From assembly GCA_020072585.1 (NCBI GenBank), contig JAIQGL010000022.1, positions 1 through 64,000 of the forward strand: 64,000 nucleotides of DNA, in the 5' to 3' direction. Source of the DNA: Terriglobia bacterium (lineage in GTDB: Bacteria > Acidobacteriota > Terriglobia > Terriglobales > Acidobacteriaceae). The translations under genes were made by a program, and so were the position numbers. The stretch's first letter is position 1. Each line of letters opens with the position of its first letter. Of this stretch, positions 51,076-59,742 are shown in pieces. A model generated the notes under the pieces. The model worked only from the letters and a program-made list of their open reading frames with translations. It was not told the DNA's origin and searched no databases.

Positions 51076-52779
51076 TTAGTTCTGGTCTGATTCCGCAGCC
51101 TCGGAGAATACCGTAGTCACGCTGTCACCCCAGACAATCGAAGTGCCCCAGACAATGCTGTAACCCTGCTGCGAGCTGTTGCCCCAGACGATTGAATTGC
51201 CCCATATGATCGAATTGGCATTCACAGCATTGCCCCAGACGATGGACGTTCCCCAGACAATCGAGTTACTCCACACCGACGTGCTATCTGCCACTAACAG
51301 CACATTGCCGCTCGCGTCCTGGACGGCAACAGGGGAGAGCGCTGTTCCTGAAGGGAGCTCATTACTGGCGACGGCTGCGTAGGTGTTCAGGTATCCCGAA
51401 CCAACGGTAAAGATGTCATATTGAGAATTAAAGGAAGATCCGCTGGCGGAGGTGGAGGTGCTGTTGGCCGGATAGGTTTTGGTGGCCGTCTTCATCAGCC
51501 GGGCCTTCACCTGATCGGGCGTGAGGCTGGGAATTCTTTCCAGCATCAGGGCAACGGCTCCACTCGCCAGGGGCGCCGCCATGCTGGTGCCGCTCATACG
51601 AAAATAGTAGGCGTTATTGGAATTACTTCCGTACAGAAGCGGATTCACCTCATTGGCGGGGTAGCCCTTGTCTAGGGTGCTGCCCGAAGACAGCAGCGAA
51701 ACCAGGCGATTTCCCGGCGCAACCAGGTCTGGCTTGATCACGTGATCGAGCAGCGTGGGTCCTTTCGAGCTAAAGCTGGTAATTGTATCGTCGGCGGTGC
51801 TGTCGGTCGCATGCGTGTTCGTGGCACCCACGGTGATTACATAGGGATCATTGCCTGGTGCTGTAATCGTGGCATAGCCGCTGGTATTCATGCTGTTGTC
51901 CTGGCCGTAATTTCCTGCCGCCACCACCACCACAATGCCGGACTTCCACGCTTGCTCCACTGCCTGGCACACCGGATCCAGGGCGTAGCTTTCAAACACT
52001 CTCCGACCTAAAGAAAGATTGATGATGCGAATGTTGTAGGTGCTCTTCAGCTGAATGGCGCGCTGAATCGCGGCAATCACAGCGCTGTCCGTGCCGGCGC
52101 CATTTGCATCGAGAACGCGGAGGTTGATCAGATTGACCCTGCTTGCAACCCCCTGCATGTAGCCATAGGAAACGTATCCATTACCGGCGATGATGCCGGC
52201 CACGTGCGTTCCATGGCCGTATTGATCACTGGCATCTAGCCCGGTGATAAAGCTCTGGCTGTAGACCACGCGCGAATAGCCGGTATTAAGATTCATCAGG
52301 TCAGGATGGTTGACGCGAATCCCGCTATCAATGACCGCCACACCGATACCCACGCCGGTATATCCCGCATTGATAACGCCACTGGATTGCGTGGCGTCCA
52401 GAACAAAGTCCTCCTGCGATAAATGGATGCTCTTCCGGTCCGGAGAAACGTAAGTGATGTCGGGATCCTGCTCCAGCACCGGCAGCATAGTGGCGGGAAT
52501 GCGGAACACGGTGCCGTTAATCACGCCGAGGCTGCTCTTATTCGCGGCTCCCAGGCCGATCATCTTTTGGCGATGTTTGTCTAGAGAAGCCCCCGGGCGC
52601 ACCTGCACGATCACATCGATAAGCTCAGCCGGCGCCTGCGTACTAAGCTGTGCGGCAAGCCGTGCGCGCTTCGCATCCAATTCGGGCGAAAGCCTCCTCC
52701 TCTCGCCAAAGGCGAAGCTGGTCGCTAACCAGAGCAGCAGGAGGGAGACGATTTGCAGGTTTCTCTTTTTTATGGTCAT
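51076..52779 (-). CDS. Secreted S8 (subtilisin-like) serine protease with C-terminal SIVWG repeats
   Basis: 567 aa from the ATG at 52,779 (MTIKKRNLQIVSLLLLWLAT, signal peptide). An inhibitor-I9-like propeptide (LIDVIVQVRPGASLDKHRQK) precedes the peptidase domain. Triad: Asp in GVAVIDSGIRVNHPDL, His in YGHGTHVAGIIAGN, Ser in MSGTSMAAPLASGAVA; the oxyanion Asn is in VVVAAGNYG. The C-terminal about 60 residues hold six near-copies of (N/T/Y)SI(V/I)WG, such as NSIVWGTSIVWGN, likely a beta-repeat or surface-attachment tail. An upstream in-frame start at 53,013 is unsupported. Confidence 0.92.
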   Translation of the reverse strand: MTIKKRNLQIVSLLLLWLATSFAFGERRRLSPELDAKRARLAAQLSTQAPAELIDVIVQVRPGASLDKHRQKMIGLGAANKSSLGVINGTVFRIPATMLPVLEQDPDITYVSPDRKSIHLSQEDFVLDATQSSGVINAGYTGVGIGVAVIDSGIRVNHPDLMNLNTGYSRVVYSQSFITGLDASDQYGHGTHVAGIIAGNGYVSYGYMQGVASRVNLINLRVLDANGAGTDSAVIAAIQRAIQLKSTYNIRIINLSLGRRVFESYALDPVCQAVEQAWKSGIVVVVAAGNYGQDNSMNTSGYATITAPGNDPYVITVGATNTHATDSTADDTITSFSSKGPTLLDHVIKPDLVAPGNRLVSLLSSGSTLDKGYPANEVNPLLYGSNSNNAYYFRMSGTSMAAPLASGAVALMLERIPSLTPDQVKARLMKTATKTYPANSTSTSASGSSFNSQYDIFTVGSGYLNTYAAVASNELPSGTALSPVAVQDASGNVLLVADSTSVWSNSIVWGTSIVWGNAVNANSIIWGNSIVWGNSSQQGYSIVWGTSIVWGDSVTTVFSEAAESDQN

Positions 52780-53097
52780 GGCCTTTGTTTGGATCTTTAG
52801 GGTCCTCTTCTCCAGAATTTGTCTATCAGAGTGCAGCTTGACTGCCAAACCATAGATCGTGAACAAGTTATTGATGATTAGAGGTTTATAATGACCCGCC
52901 CAGGCGGAGCGGTGCGCCACCTGTGTCACACCGCTGCCAAAAGCGACGATTTTGGCACTGCCTGGGGGACCTGGAGTTGTATTTAAGCCACAATGGGCCG
53001 GGGCGGATTTCATTGCTTGAAGGAAAGTTCACCCTCTGCTGAGATTTCTGCTTGGCGGTCCGCCGACGCGTTGAAGCCCTAGAAGTTGGAGCCGCGC

Positions 53098-53392
53098 CCA
53101 AGGCTCAGTTAAAAAACAGACGAAGAAAGTGCAAGAAATGGCGGTCCAGGCATTCCAAGCAGTGGATTGTTCCGGGCTAGCGCGTATGGACTTTCTGATG
53201 GATCCTAAAAGGGAAAGCTCTATCTAAATGAGATCAATGCCATGCCTGGTCTTACCTTCGATCAAGCATGTATCCCAAGTTATGGGCGGCTTCTGGATTA
53301 GAATATTCAGACTTGATTGACCGGCTGATAGCTGGCGATGGATCGCTCTGAGGCAAAGAAGAAGAACCGGTACAGGCAGGAATTAACAAGAG
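53098..53392 (+). pseudogene. Duplicated, decayed 3' fragment of ddl
   Basis: Parallels ddl 49,940-50,236 base by base: AAGTGC..ATGGCG, then CCAGGC, GTGGATTG-TCCGG, GACTTTCTGATGGATCC, AATGAGAT, ATGTATCCCAAG, TTGATTGACCGGCTGAT, and ends with AACCGGTACAG. It contains frameshifts (near 53,205 and 53,260) and an in-frame TAA, so it cannot encode the ligase end. The rest of 52,780-53,461 holds the leader of the S8 gene and no other recognisable gene. Confidence 0.85.
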
Positions 53393-53461
53393 TTTTACGC
53401 CGGAGCCGCATAGATCCGGCCCACAATAGACAGCTCGGGGAAACGAGCGAGCAACGCAAGA

Positions 53462-55171
53462 ATGGCAATTGCTCACAGAGCGATTTTTATCACTTTAGTC
53501 TTAGTTCTGGCAGCCACACGCACAGCCAGCGCTCAAGACCAGCAGGCCGTTGACCCGCAGGCCGCTATCATTGAGGGCACAGTCCTTAACATCCAGAACA
53601 GCCGGACGATTCCGCGCGCGATTGTCAGTCTGCGGCAGATGCGGGCAGGGCAACAAGGCAAGTCCACGCGCGCCGACGGCAATGGCCATTTCATTTTCAA
53701 GAATGTTGATCCAGGCATGTACCGGCTGGCGGCGGAGCGTCAGGGATTTTTTTCTGACGACCGCAAGCGGGAGTATCAGCCCCTGGTTGAGGTTTCCGCC
53801 GGCGAGCATGTAAAGAACCTGCCGGTGCGGTTGATGCCCTCAGCGATTCTGGCTGGCGAGATCGTGGACGAATTCAATGATCCCGTACAGGATGTCGAGG
53901 TCAGGGCCCTGGCAGTGCGCGTGCGACTCGGCCAGATGTATCTGACGCCCGCTGGAAAAATGGTAACGGATGATCGCGGACAGTACCGCATCGCTGGACT
54001 CCATCCGGGAAAGTACTACCTGGTGGCGGAGTATAAACATGGCGATGCTACAGCGGAAGCAATAAAGACCCAGATCGCAGGACAACTCGTTGCGGCAACC
54101 CAGGCAAATGCAAAAGTCGGCCAGGAGGTTACTCCGCTGTTTCGACCAGATGTCACTGAGGCCGCATTCACCTACCCACCGCTGTTTTACCCCGCCACCA
54201 ACGATTTTCAGCAGGCCCAGATCCTGGCGCTGAACCCAGGGGATGAGTTTGCTGCAAATTTTCTACTGATCAGTGCTCCTGTGGTGTCGATCCGTGGCCG
54301 GGTTACCAACGGGTTGACCGGGGCTTCGGCGGGAACGGCTTCAGTTTCCGCTTTCTGGACGCCCTACATGGAAGGCGACGGGATGCCTGCGCGGGTTTCT
54401 CCAGATGATGCCACCTTTGAGATTCGCGGCTTGGCGCCCGGTACTTATACGTTGCGCGCCAGCTTTACTGATCACGGGGAGTCTTATACAGGCGAACAGA
54501 CCGTGGAAGTAGGCAATCAGGGAGCGCAAAACGTTGAGGTTGCCGTTCTGCCGGATTTTGCCGCAACAGGACACGTCACAATCACGGGGGGACTGCGCAA
54601 TCCAATGGGACGGGTCGTCATTGAGTTTGCCGGAGAAGGACTGATGCCGCGCATATTCACCAGCGCGCGCGCTCCGGAATATAAATTTGACACGCAACTC
54701 CGCCCGGAACGGCGTTACCGGGCCAATGTCCGCAACTTGCAGGATGACTATTACCTTAAATCCGTGGCTCTCGCGGGCCATGATGTGCCTCCTGATAACG
54801 TGATGGTAAGCGGCAGGCGTGGCGATATAGAACTGGTGCTGAGTCCTTCAGGCGGACACATTGAAGGATTTCTGTTCGACGCAAAAGACCAGCCCACACG
54901 CGGCTCCGTGCTGCTGATGCCTGACGTTCCAGAGCCGGGTCCTGCTGACCTGTTCCGGCGAATCAGCGCCGATTCAAAGGGCAAGTTTACGTTCCGTGGG
55001 ATCGCGCCGGGCAGTTACCGTCTGGTAGCGATGGAGAGCCTGAATCTGGAGACGGAAATCACTAGCCCGGATTTTCTCAGGACCATCGGCAATCGCGGCG
55101 AAGGTCTGCTTGTGGAAGAAAACGGAAGATATGCGGTCTCACTCAAGCTGGACGTTACTGAGAATCACTGA
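53462..55171 (+). CDS. Secreted protein with carboxypeptidase regulatory-like (CnaB-type) domains
   Basis: 569 aa with signal peptide (AIFITLVLVLAATRTASAQD). Repeated beta-sandwich modules: about 35-115 (AAIIEGTVLNIQNSRTIPRA, STRADGNGHFIFKNVDPGMY), about 120-190 (ILAGEIVDEFNDPVQDVEVR, VTDDRGQYRIAGLHPGKYYL), about 270-345 (VSIRGRVTNGLTGASAGTAS, FEIRGLAPGTYTLRASFTDH) and about 460-535 (GHIEGFLFDAKDQPTRGSVL, GKFTFRGIAPGSYRLVAMES). Each has the G-x-Y-x-I/F-x-G-L-x-P-G-x-Y signature. Probably a structural or binding role on the outside of the cell. No catalytic domain. Confidence 0.88.
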   Translation: MAIAHRAIFITLVLVLAATRTASAQDQQAVDPQAAIIEGTVLNIQNSRTIPRAIVSLRQMRAGQQGKSTRADGNGHFIFKNVDPGMYRLAAERQGFFSDDRKREYQPLVEVSAGEHVKNLPVRLMPSAILAGEIVDEFNDPVQDVEVRALAVRVRLGQMYLTPAGKMVTDDRGQYRIAGLHPGKYYLVAEYKHGDATAEAIKTQIAGQLVAATQANAKVGQEVTPLFRPDVTEAAFTYPPLFYPATNDFQQAQILALNPGDEFAANFLLISAPVVSIRGRVTNGLTGASAGTASVSAFWTPYMEGDGMPARVSPDDATFEIRGLAPGTYTLRASFTDHGESYTGEQTVEVGNQGAQNVEVAVLPDFAATGHVTITGGLRNPMGRVVIEFAGEGLMPRIFTSARAPEYKFDTQLRPERRYRANVRNLQDDYYLKSVALAGHDVPPDNVMVSGRRGDIELVLSPSGGHIEGFLFDAKDQPTRGSVLLMPDVPEPGPADLFRRISADSKGKFTFRGIAPGSYRLVAMESLNLETEITSPDFLRTIGNRGEGLLVEENGRYAVSLKLDVTENH

Positions 55172-55177
55172 TCCTTA

Positions 55178-55324
55178 TCAGGCCACGCTCCGGCCCTGGA
55201 ACAGGCGGATGACCAGCACGATCAAGGCAAAAACCAGCAGCAAATGAATGGCGCCACCAAAAGTGTAGCTGCTGATCATTCCCAGGGCCCACATGATGAG
55301 CAAAATAAAGAAAATCGCAAACAT
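55178..55324 (-). CDS. Small lmo0937-family membrane protein
   Basis: 48 aa, MFAIFFILLIMWALGMISSY then TFGGAIHLLLVFALIVLVIR and LFQGRSVA. Two hydrophobic stretches separated by SYTFGG, with an Arg-containing C-terminus, match the lmo0937 (DUF5670) family of tiny membrane proteins. A strong GAGGTGAG precedes the ATG. Same strand as the YtxH-domain gene 71 bp upstream; both families are often stress-induced, which suggests joint regulation (inference). Confidence 0.85.
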   Translation of the reverse strand: MFAIFFILLIMWALGMISSYTFGGAIHLLLVFALIVLVIRLFQGRSVA

Positions 55325-55395
55325 GAAAACTCACCTCGCCAGAATTTGGACGCAGGCAGGGCTGCTGAAGTTGGCTTCAGCAGAAATACTTTGGC

Positions 55396-55698
55396 TTATC
55401 CCCGCTGCGATCTTGGCTCGACTGTGTGACGGCGGCCAAAGTGGAGCAAATTGGAGCCGCGCTGGCGAAGTTCGTGCGCGCCTCGGCTGATTCCGTCGCC
55501 GATTCCATTCAGGGTGCGGCGGTATCCACGGGCAATTGAGCTGCGCACTTCACGGCCATTCGCCGGAGTCAGCAGCAGCGCAGCTCCGGCGCCGATGCCG
55601 ATTCCCACCAGCAGCCATCCGACCGCTCTGCCAGTGGTCCATTCCGCGGAGTTTCTTTCTGGTTCCCATTTCTCTTCATACTGTGCGTGCTCCCTCAT
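55396..55698 (-). CDS. YtxH-domain protein
   Basis: 100 aa from the ATG at 55,698, chosen for AAGGAGGAG just upstream (an earlier in-frame start lies at 55,773). A charged start (MREHAQYEEKWEPERNSAEW) leads to one transmembrane helix with a glycine zipper (VGWLLVGIGIGAGAALLLTP), then GREVRSSIARGYRRTLNGIG, the YtxH form. Tail rich in Arg/His. A general stress-type membrane protein of unknown function. Confidence 0.85.
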   Translation of the reverse strand: MREHAQYEEKWEPERNSAEWTTGRAVGWLLVGIGIGAGAALLLTPANGREVRSSIARGYRRTLNGIGDGISRGAHELRQRGSNLLHFGRRHTVEPRSQRG

Positions 55699-55984
55699 GC
55701 TCTCCTCCTTCAAGTAGCAGGCCGCAGGCCGGGCCCGAAAAGCGTACCTATACTTAGAAAACCGTAGCGGCAAACGTGTTGTCCGGGGGGTGCAACCTCC
55801 CGGGGAAATTAAACGGGTTTAGTGCTGGAAAGCTGCAGAACAGCGTGGGTTTGAGGTAAAATTTTTAGTTCGTCTGCCGCCGGTTCAAAAGATGGAGGCG
55901 CGGCCGTCTGTTTCGCAGTTTCCCGCAAGAAACAGACCAAGACCCATCAATTTCAGCAGCGCGCTCAAGGAGAGAGTTCAAGAC

Positions 55985-56545
55985 ATGGCAATTCCAGCAA
56001 CCCAGATGCGTCCGGGGATGATCATCAAACACAACAATGACCTTCACCTGGTCTTTACCGTGGAGCACCGCACGCCCGGCAACCTGCGCGCATTCATCCA
56101 GGCCAAGCTGCGGAATATCCGCACCGGCGCCATGTTTGAGCACCGCTTCCGCTCCAGCGATCCCATTGAGAAGATTACCGTGGACGAAATCCCTATGGAG
56201 TACCTCTACCAGGATGGCGACAGCTATTGCTTCATGAATACCGAGAACTACGAACAGACCCACCTGAGCAAAGACACTCTTGGCGACTCCGTGGACTACC
56301 TGACGCCGAACCTGCAGATCAAAGTGGAGTTTTATGACGGCAAAGCGGTCGGCATCGAATTGCCGCAGATCGTGGAACTCACCGTGGTGGAGACAGAACC
56401 GGGGCTGAAGTCAGCCACCGCTTCCAGCGTAACCAAGCCGGCGAAGACCGAAACGGGACTTGTGGTGCAGGTCCCGCCTTTCATCAATGAAGGCGAGAAG
56501 ATCCGCGTGGACACGGCCGAGGGAGCGTACCTTTCACGGGCATAA
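55985..56545 (+). CDS. efp: Elongation factor P
   Basis: 186 aa from the ATG at 55,985 (MAIPATQMRPGMIIKHNNDL), preceded by AAGGAGAGAG; the in-frame ATG at 55,892 is outside the family. Relieves ribosome stalling at polyproline. Domain I loop reads HRTPGNLRAFIQAKLRNIRT: the position that is Lys34 in E. coli (PGKG) is Asn33 here, so the usual lysine or arginine modification cannot occur. Domain III ends VQVPPFINEGEKIRVDTAEG, the EF-P C-terminal motif. Ten prolines in the TonB here would be a natural client. Confidence 0.96.
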   Translation: MAIPATQMRPGMIIKHNNDLHLVFTVEHRTPGNLRAFIQAKLRNIRTGAMFEHRFRSSDPIEKITVDEIPMEYLYQDGDSYCFMNTENYEQTHLSKDTLGDSVDYLTPNLQIKVEFYDGKAVGIELPQIVELTVVETEPGLKSATASSVTKPAKTETGLVVQVPPFINEGEKIRVDTAEGAYLSRA

Positions 56546-56572
56546 TCGGGATCGCCATCGCAAACATTTCTT

Positions 56573-56851
56573 ATGATTGCCAAACGTTACATTGTTCGCG
56601 GACGTGTGCAGGGTGTAGGGTTCCGTTGGTTTGTTGACTATGAAGCACGCTCCCTGGGGCTGGCCGGATGGGTCAGGAACAACATTGACGGAACCGTGGA
56701 AGCGCTGGCCATGGGCAGCGACGAGCAACATGCGGCGTTCGGCGGCAAATTGCGCCAGGGGCCGCGGGCCGCTCGCGTGGATGAAGTTACGGAGTTACCG
56801 GCCGAGCCGGTAGATGGTCTAACAACTTTTCGTATTGAAGGAGCATGGTAG
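56573..56851 (+). CDS. acyP: Acylphosphatase
   Basis: 92 aa. [20 protein letters not shown] carries the phosphate-binding loop and the catalytic Arg (GVGFRWFV), and [20 protein letters not shown] the catalytic Asn (RNNIDGTVE). Hydrolyses acyl phosphates. Its stop lies inside the first codons of apt (overlap of seven bases), so the genes are coupled. Confidence 0.95.
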   Translation: MIAKRYIVRGRVQGVGFRWFVDYEARSLGLAGWVRNNIDGTVEALAMGSDEQHAAFGGKLRQGPRAARVDEVTELPAEPVDGLTTFRIEGAW

Positions 56852-57399
56852 AGATGGAGCCGAAACCAGCATCGAGTTGCGAGCACCTGAAGAAGCTTGT
56901 GCGCGAAGTACCCGATTTTCCCAAGCCGGGAATTCTCTTTTATGACATTACGACCCTGCTCAAGGACAAGGTCGGCTTTGCCACGCTGATCGATTCGCTT
57001 TCAGAACACTACCTTGAGCGCGATATCGACCTGGTGCTGGGTATTGAAGCGCGCGGCTTCATCTTTGGCCCGGCGCTCGCCTACCGGCTGAACGCCGGCT
57101 TTGTGCCCATCCGCAAGCCGCGCAAGCTGCCGGCGGAAACCGTGAAATGGACGTATGACCTGGAATACGGCACGGACACTCTGGAGATCCATAAAGACGC
57201 CATTAAGCCGGGCCAGCGCGTGATTATTGTGGACGATCTGCTGGCAACGGGCGGCACCGCGAACGCATGCCTACAGCTGGCACAATCCCTGGGGGCAAAG
57301 GTGGAAGCCCTTGCCTTTGTAGTGGAGCTGGACTTTCTGAACGGACGGAAAAAGTTTGATGGAGCAGAAATTTTCTCGCTTCTGCACTATGACAAGTAA
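56845..57399 (+). CDS. apt: Adenine phosphoribosyltransferase
   Basis: 184 aa; ATG at 56,845 with AAGGAG five bases upstream. Converts adenine and PRPP to [23 protein letters not shown] and [20 protein letters not shown] fit the family, and the PRPP-binding loop is [20 protein letters not shown]. Normal length. Adenine specificity is indicated by [13 protein letters not shown]. Confidence 0.95.
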   Translation: MVEMEPKPASSCEHLKKLVREVPDFPKPGILFYDITTLLKDKVGFATLIDSLSEHYLERDIDLVLGIEARGFIFGPALAYRLNAGFVPIRKPRKLPAETVKWTYDLEYGTDTLEIHKDAIKPGQRVIIVDDLLATGGTANACLQLAQSLGAKVEALAFVVELDFLNGRKKFDGAEIFSLLHYDK

Positions 57400-57558
57400 A
57401 CCTCTTTTGCCGCTGATGGACGCAGATCATCGCTGATCGGCAAAATCAGCGGCGCTTCCCTGCTTTTCCCAAGAGCAGAATCCTCTGGCGTAGATTCCGC
57501 CGTGCGTTTAAACTTCCCATCGCGGTTTGGAGCGTGGGGGCTCCGAATCTTTCCTGCC

Positions 57559-58578
57559 ATGACTATCAAAAACTATGTCTTTTCGTTATGTTTTCTGTTC
57601 GTCTTGAGCGCCGGAACGCTTTGCGCCGATGATGCCCGGCCTGAAGCCAAACAACTGTTGGTCGCGGCCCATGCGGCTTCAGATTTGTCGCCAATCCTGC
57701 CCTATACGCTTCAGGGGACCGTGGTGATTAATCCAGGAACCGAGAACCAAAAAAAGGGCAACATCACCATTTATCGCGATCATGAAAGATCGCGGTCAGA
57801 GCTGCACGTGGAGGACTACCTGGAAGTGAAGCTGGTGCGGGACAACAAGCTTTACATCTACCGCTCCACGCCGCTGCCGGTGCCTCTGCTGGGCAAGCTG
57901 GCGGAAACCGACCACTACTGGGACAAGCTGGCCGAGGATGGCGATGCGAAATTAGGGGACGTCGCCAGAAAAAAAGCGCAGAACCAGGCGGCAAATTGTT
58001 TTGACGTGAAAGGTGAGCAGCGGCACAGGCTCTGCTTTGATCCGGAGCGCAATATCCTGCTGGAAGTATTGGATGCCCGCCAGGCGGTTGAATTCACCAA
58101 CTACAGTGAAGTGGATGGGCATTTCTTCCCCGGCAAGATTACGATGCTGCTGGAGCTGGAGAAGCAGGAGAAACCGGTGCTGGTGGTGGAGAATATACAG
58201 GTGCTGAAAGCGCAGTTTGCGGCCACGGCGTTTGCCATTCCTCCACACGCAATGGAATTTGATACCTGTGAAAACATGGTGGCGGCAAAGCCGCTGGAAA
58301 CGCCGCCCCCGGAGTTCTCAACCACGGCAATGCGGAGAAATATGGGTTCTCCGGCCATCAACGTTTATGGGATCATCCGCAAGGATGGAACCCTGGGAAA
58401 CGTGAAGGTCCTGACGGGCGATACGGAAGTGCAACAGACGATCATGGAAACAATCAAGAAATGGCGCTATACGCCGGCCATGTGCGGCGCCTCACCTGTT
58501 GCCAGCGAAAAGGAAATTCAGGTGTCGATCTTCAGAGGAGGCAGCGGCGACGGCGAGGGCGCTCGCCGAGGAAGATAA
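57559..58578 (+). CDS. Secreted protein with TonB-like C-terminal domain
   Basis: 339 aa from the ATG at 57,559 (MTIKNYVFSLCFLFVLSAGT, signal peptide ending CADD); the upstream GTG at 57,502 is not preferred. Residues about 30-230 form a beta-rich domain that reads like an outer-membrane lipoprotein-sorting or LolA-type sheet (YTLQGTVVINPGTENQKKGN, CFDVKGEQRHRLCFDPERNI). The C-terminal about 80 residues (INVYGIIRKDGTLGNVKVLT, MMETIKKWRYTP-type motif) are TonB_C-like but lack a transmembrane anchor for a motor. A gene of unknown role. The gap 57,400-57,558 holds a hairpin (GCCGCTGAT...ATCAGCGGC, 57,410-57,453). Confidence 0.75.
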   Translation: MTIKNYVFSLCFLFVLSAGTLCADDARPEAKQLLVAAHAASDLSPILPYTLQGTVVINPGTENQKKGNITIYRDHERSRSELHVEDYLEVKLVRDNKLYIYRSTPLPVPLLGKLAETDHYWDKLAEDGDAKLGDVARKKAQNQAANCFDVKGEQRHRLCFDPERNILLEVLDARQAVEFTNYSEVDGHFFPGKITMLLELEKQEKPVLVVENIQVLKAQFAATAFAIPPHAMEFDTCENMVAAKPLETPPPEFSTTAMRRNMGSPAINVYGIIRKDGTLGNVKVLTGDTEVQQTIMETIKKWRYTPAMCGASPVASEKEIQVSIFRGGSGDGEGARRGR

Positions 58579-58611
58579 GTTCATGGCCTAAGGGTGAAGG
58601 CGCGTGTTCAC

Positions 58612-59529
58612 TTAGCAGTTGATTCCGGCTTTCTCCCGTTCCGTGTTCCTGTACGCCCACGCCATGCGCGGCGTGTTGTGGGAAATGCCAAAGCGGCCCC
58701 GCTGGTCGAGCAGGATCATGCCGCCATGTCCGTTCAGCCGCTTTTGCAGATACTGCATGGCCTCCTGCACCACGGCATCCGGCGCGCCACCGGTGCGGAC
58801 CTTGTCCGCGGCCCACTTGGCCAGGACCAGCTTCATAATGGGCTCTCCCCACCCGGTGCAGGAGCTGGCAGCACTGAGATTGTCGGCGTAGCAGCCACAG
58901 CCGATCAGTGAAGAATCACCGACGCGTCCGGGATCTTTGTTGAGAGTGCCTCCGGTGGAGGTACCGGCGGCGATGTTGCCATTCGCATCCAGCGCGACAC
59001 AGCCCACGGTGTCATGGCTGGAGAGCGGTCCGGCAAAAGTAAGGTCGGGCTGGCCGGCGGCTTCTTTTTCCTGGGCCTCTTTCAGGCGCTTGATTTCGCG
59101 CTCAATGACCAGCTCTTCATTGCGGCACAACTGCATGCCTTTTTCCTGGGCAAAGCGCTCGGCGCCTTCACCTACGAAGTAAACGTGAGGGCTCTTTTCC
59201 AGGACCAGGCGTGCAGCGAGAATGGGATTGCGAATCCGTTCGACGCAGCCAACGCCGCCGGCACGGAGCGTGGCGCCATCCATCATGAGAGCGTCGAGTT
59301 GGACGCGGCCATCACGGGTAAGAAAGCTGCCGCGACCGGCGTCAAACGTCTCATCATCTTCCATGCAGACGATGGCGGATTCCACGGCATCCAGCGCGGC
59401 GCCACCACTTTCCAGAACATGCCAGCCCTTGGCCAGCGCCTTCTGCACGCCGAGAATATGGGTTTCTACCATGTCATCAGGAATGGCCCAAGCGCCACCA
59501 TGGACCACGAGTACCGGGAGTTGTCTCAA
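58612..59529 (-). CDS. iaaA: Isoaspartyl peptidase/L-asparaginase (N-terminal nucleophile hydrolase)
   Basis: 305 aa. Cleaves beta-aspartyl dipeptides. VLVVHGGAWAIPDDMV at the start, DAGRGSFLTRDGRVQLDALM, and the autoproteolysis site SSHDTVGCVALDANGNIAAG, where Thr of HDTVG becomes the N-terminal nucleophile. GTSTGGTLNKDPGRVGDSSL then GCGCYADNLSAASSCTGWGE are family motifs. No signal peptide, so cytosolic. Extra cysteines (GCGCYAD) near the active site are unusual but conserved-looking. Confidence 0.93.
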   Translation of the reverse strand: MRQLPVLVVHGGAWAIPDDMVETHILGVQKALAKGWHVLESGGAALDAVESAIVCMEDDETFDAGRGSFLTRDGRVQLDALMMDGATLRAGGVGCVERIRNPILAARLVLEKSPHVYFVGEGAERFAQEKGMQLCRNEELVIEREIKRLKEAQEKEAAGQPDLTFAGPLSSHDTVGCVALDANGNIAAGTSTGGTLNKDPGRVGDSSLIGCGCYADNLSAASSCTGWGEPIMKLVLAKWAADKVRTGGAPDAVVQEAMQYLQKRLNGHGGMILLDQRGRFGISHNTPRMAWAYRNTEREKAGINC

Positions 59530-59742
59530 TGTGTTGGTTCCTCTTTGCTGCTGTAGTTTACCAGAGCGGTCGGGGACCAGCGGTCATTGGCGGGTAGCAG
59601 TATTTGGTAATTAGTACTTGGTATTTGGCTAAGAGTTGGAGAAGGCGTGTTCAACGCGGAAGAAGAACCGACCCAATAAGAATCAATTCAGTCCGAGATT
59701 TCCCGCCGCCCAACACGGTAGAATTGGGGCGGAGATTCGCGA

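Noticed and set aside
52780-53013. 78-residue N-terminal extension of the S8 protease
   Set aside because: It would bury the signal peptide that begins at 52,779 and has no family similarity.
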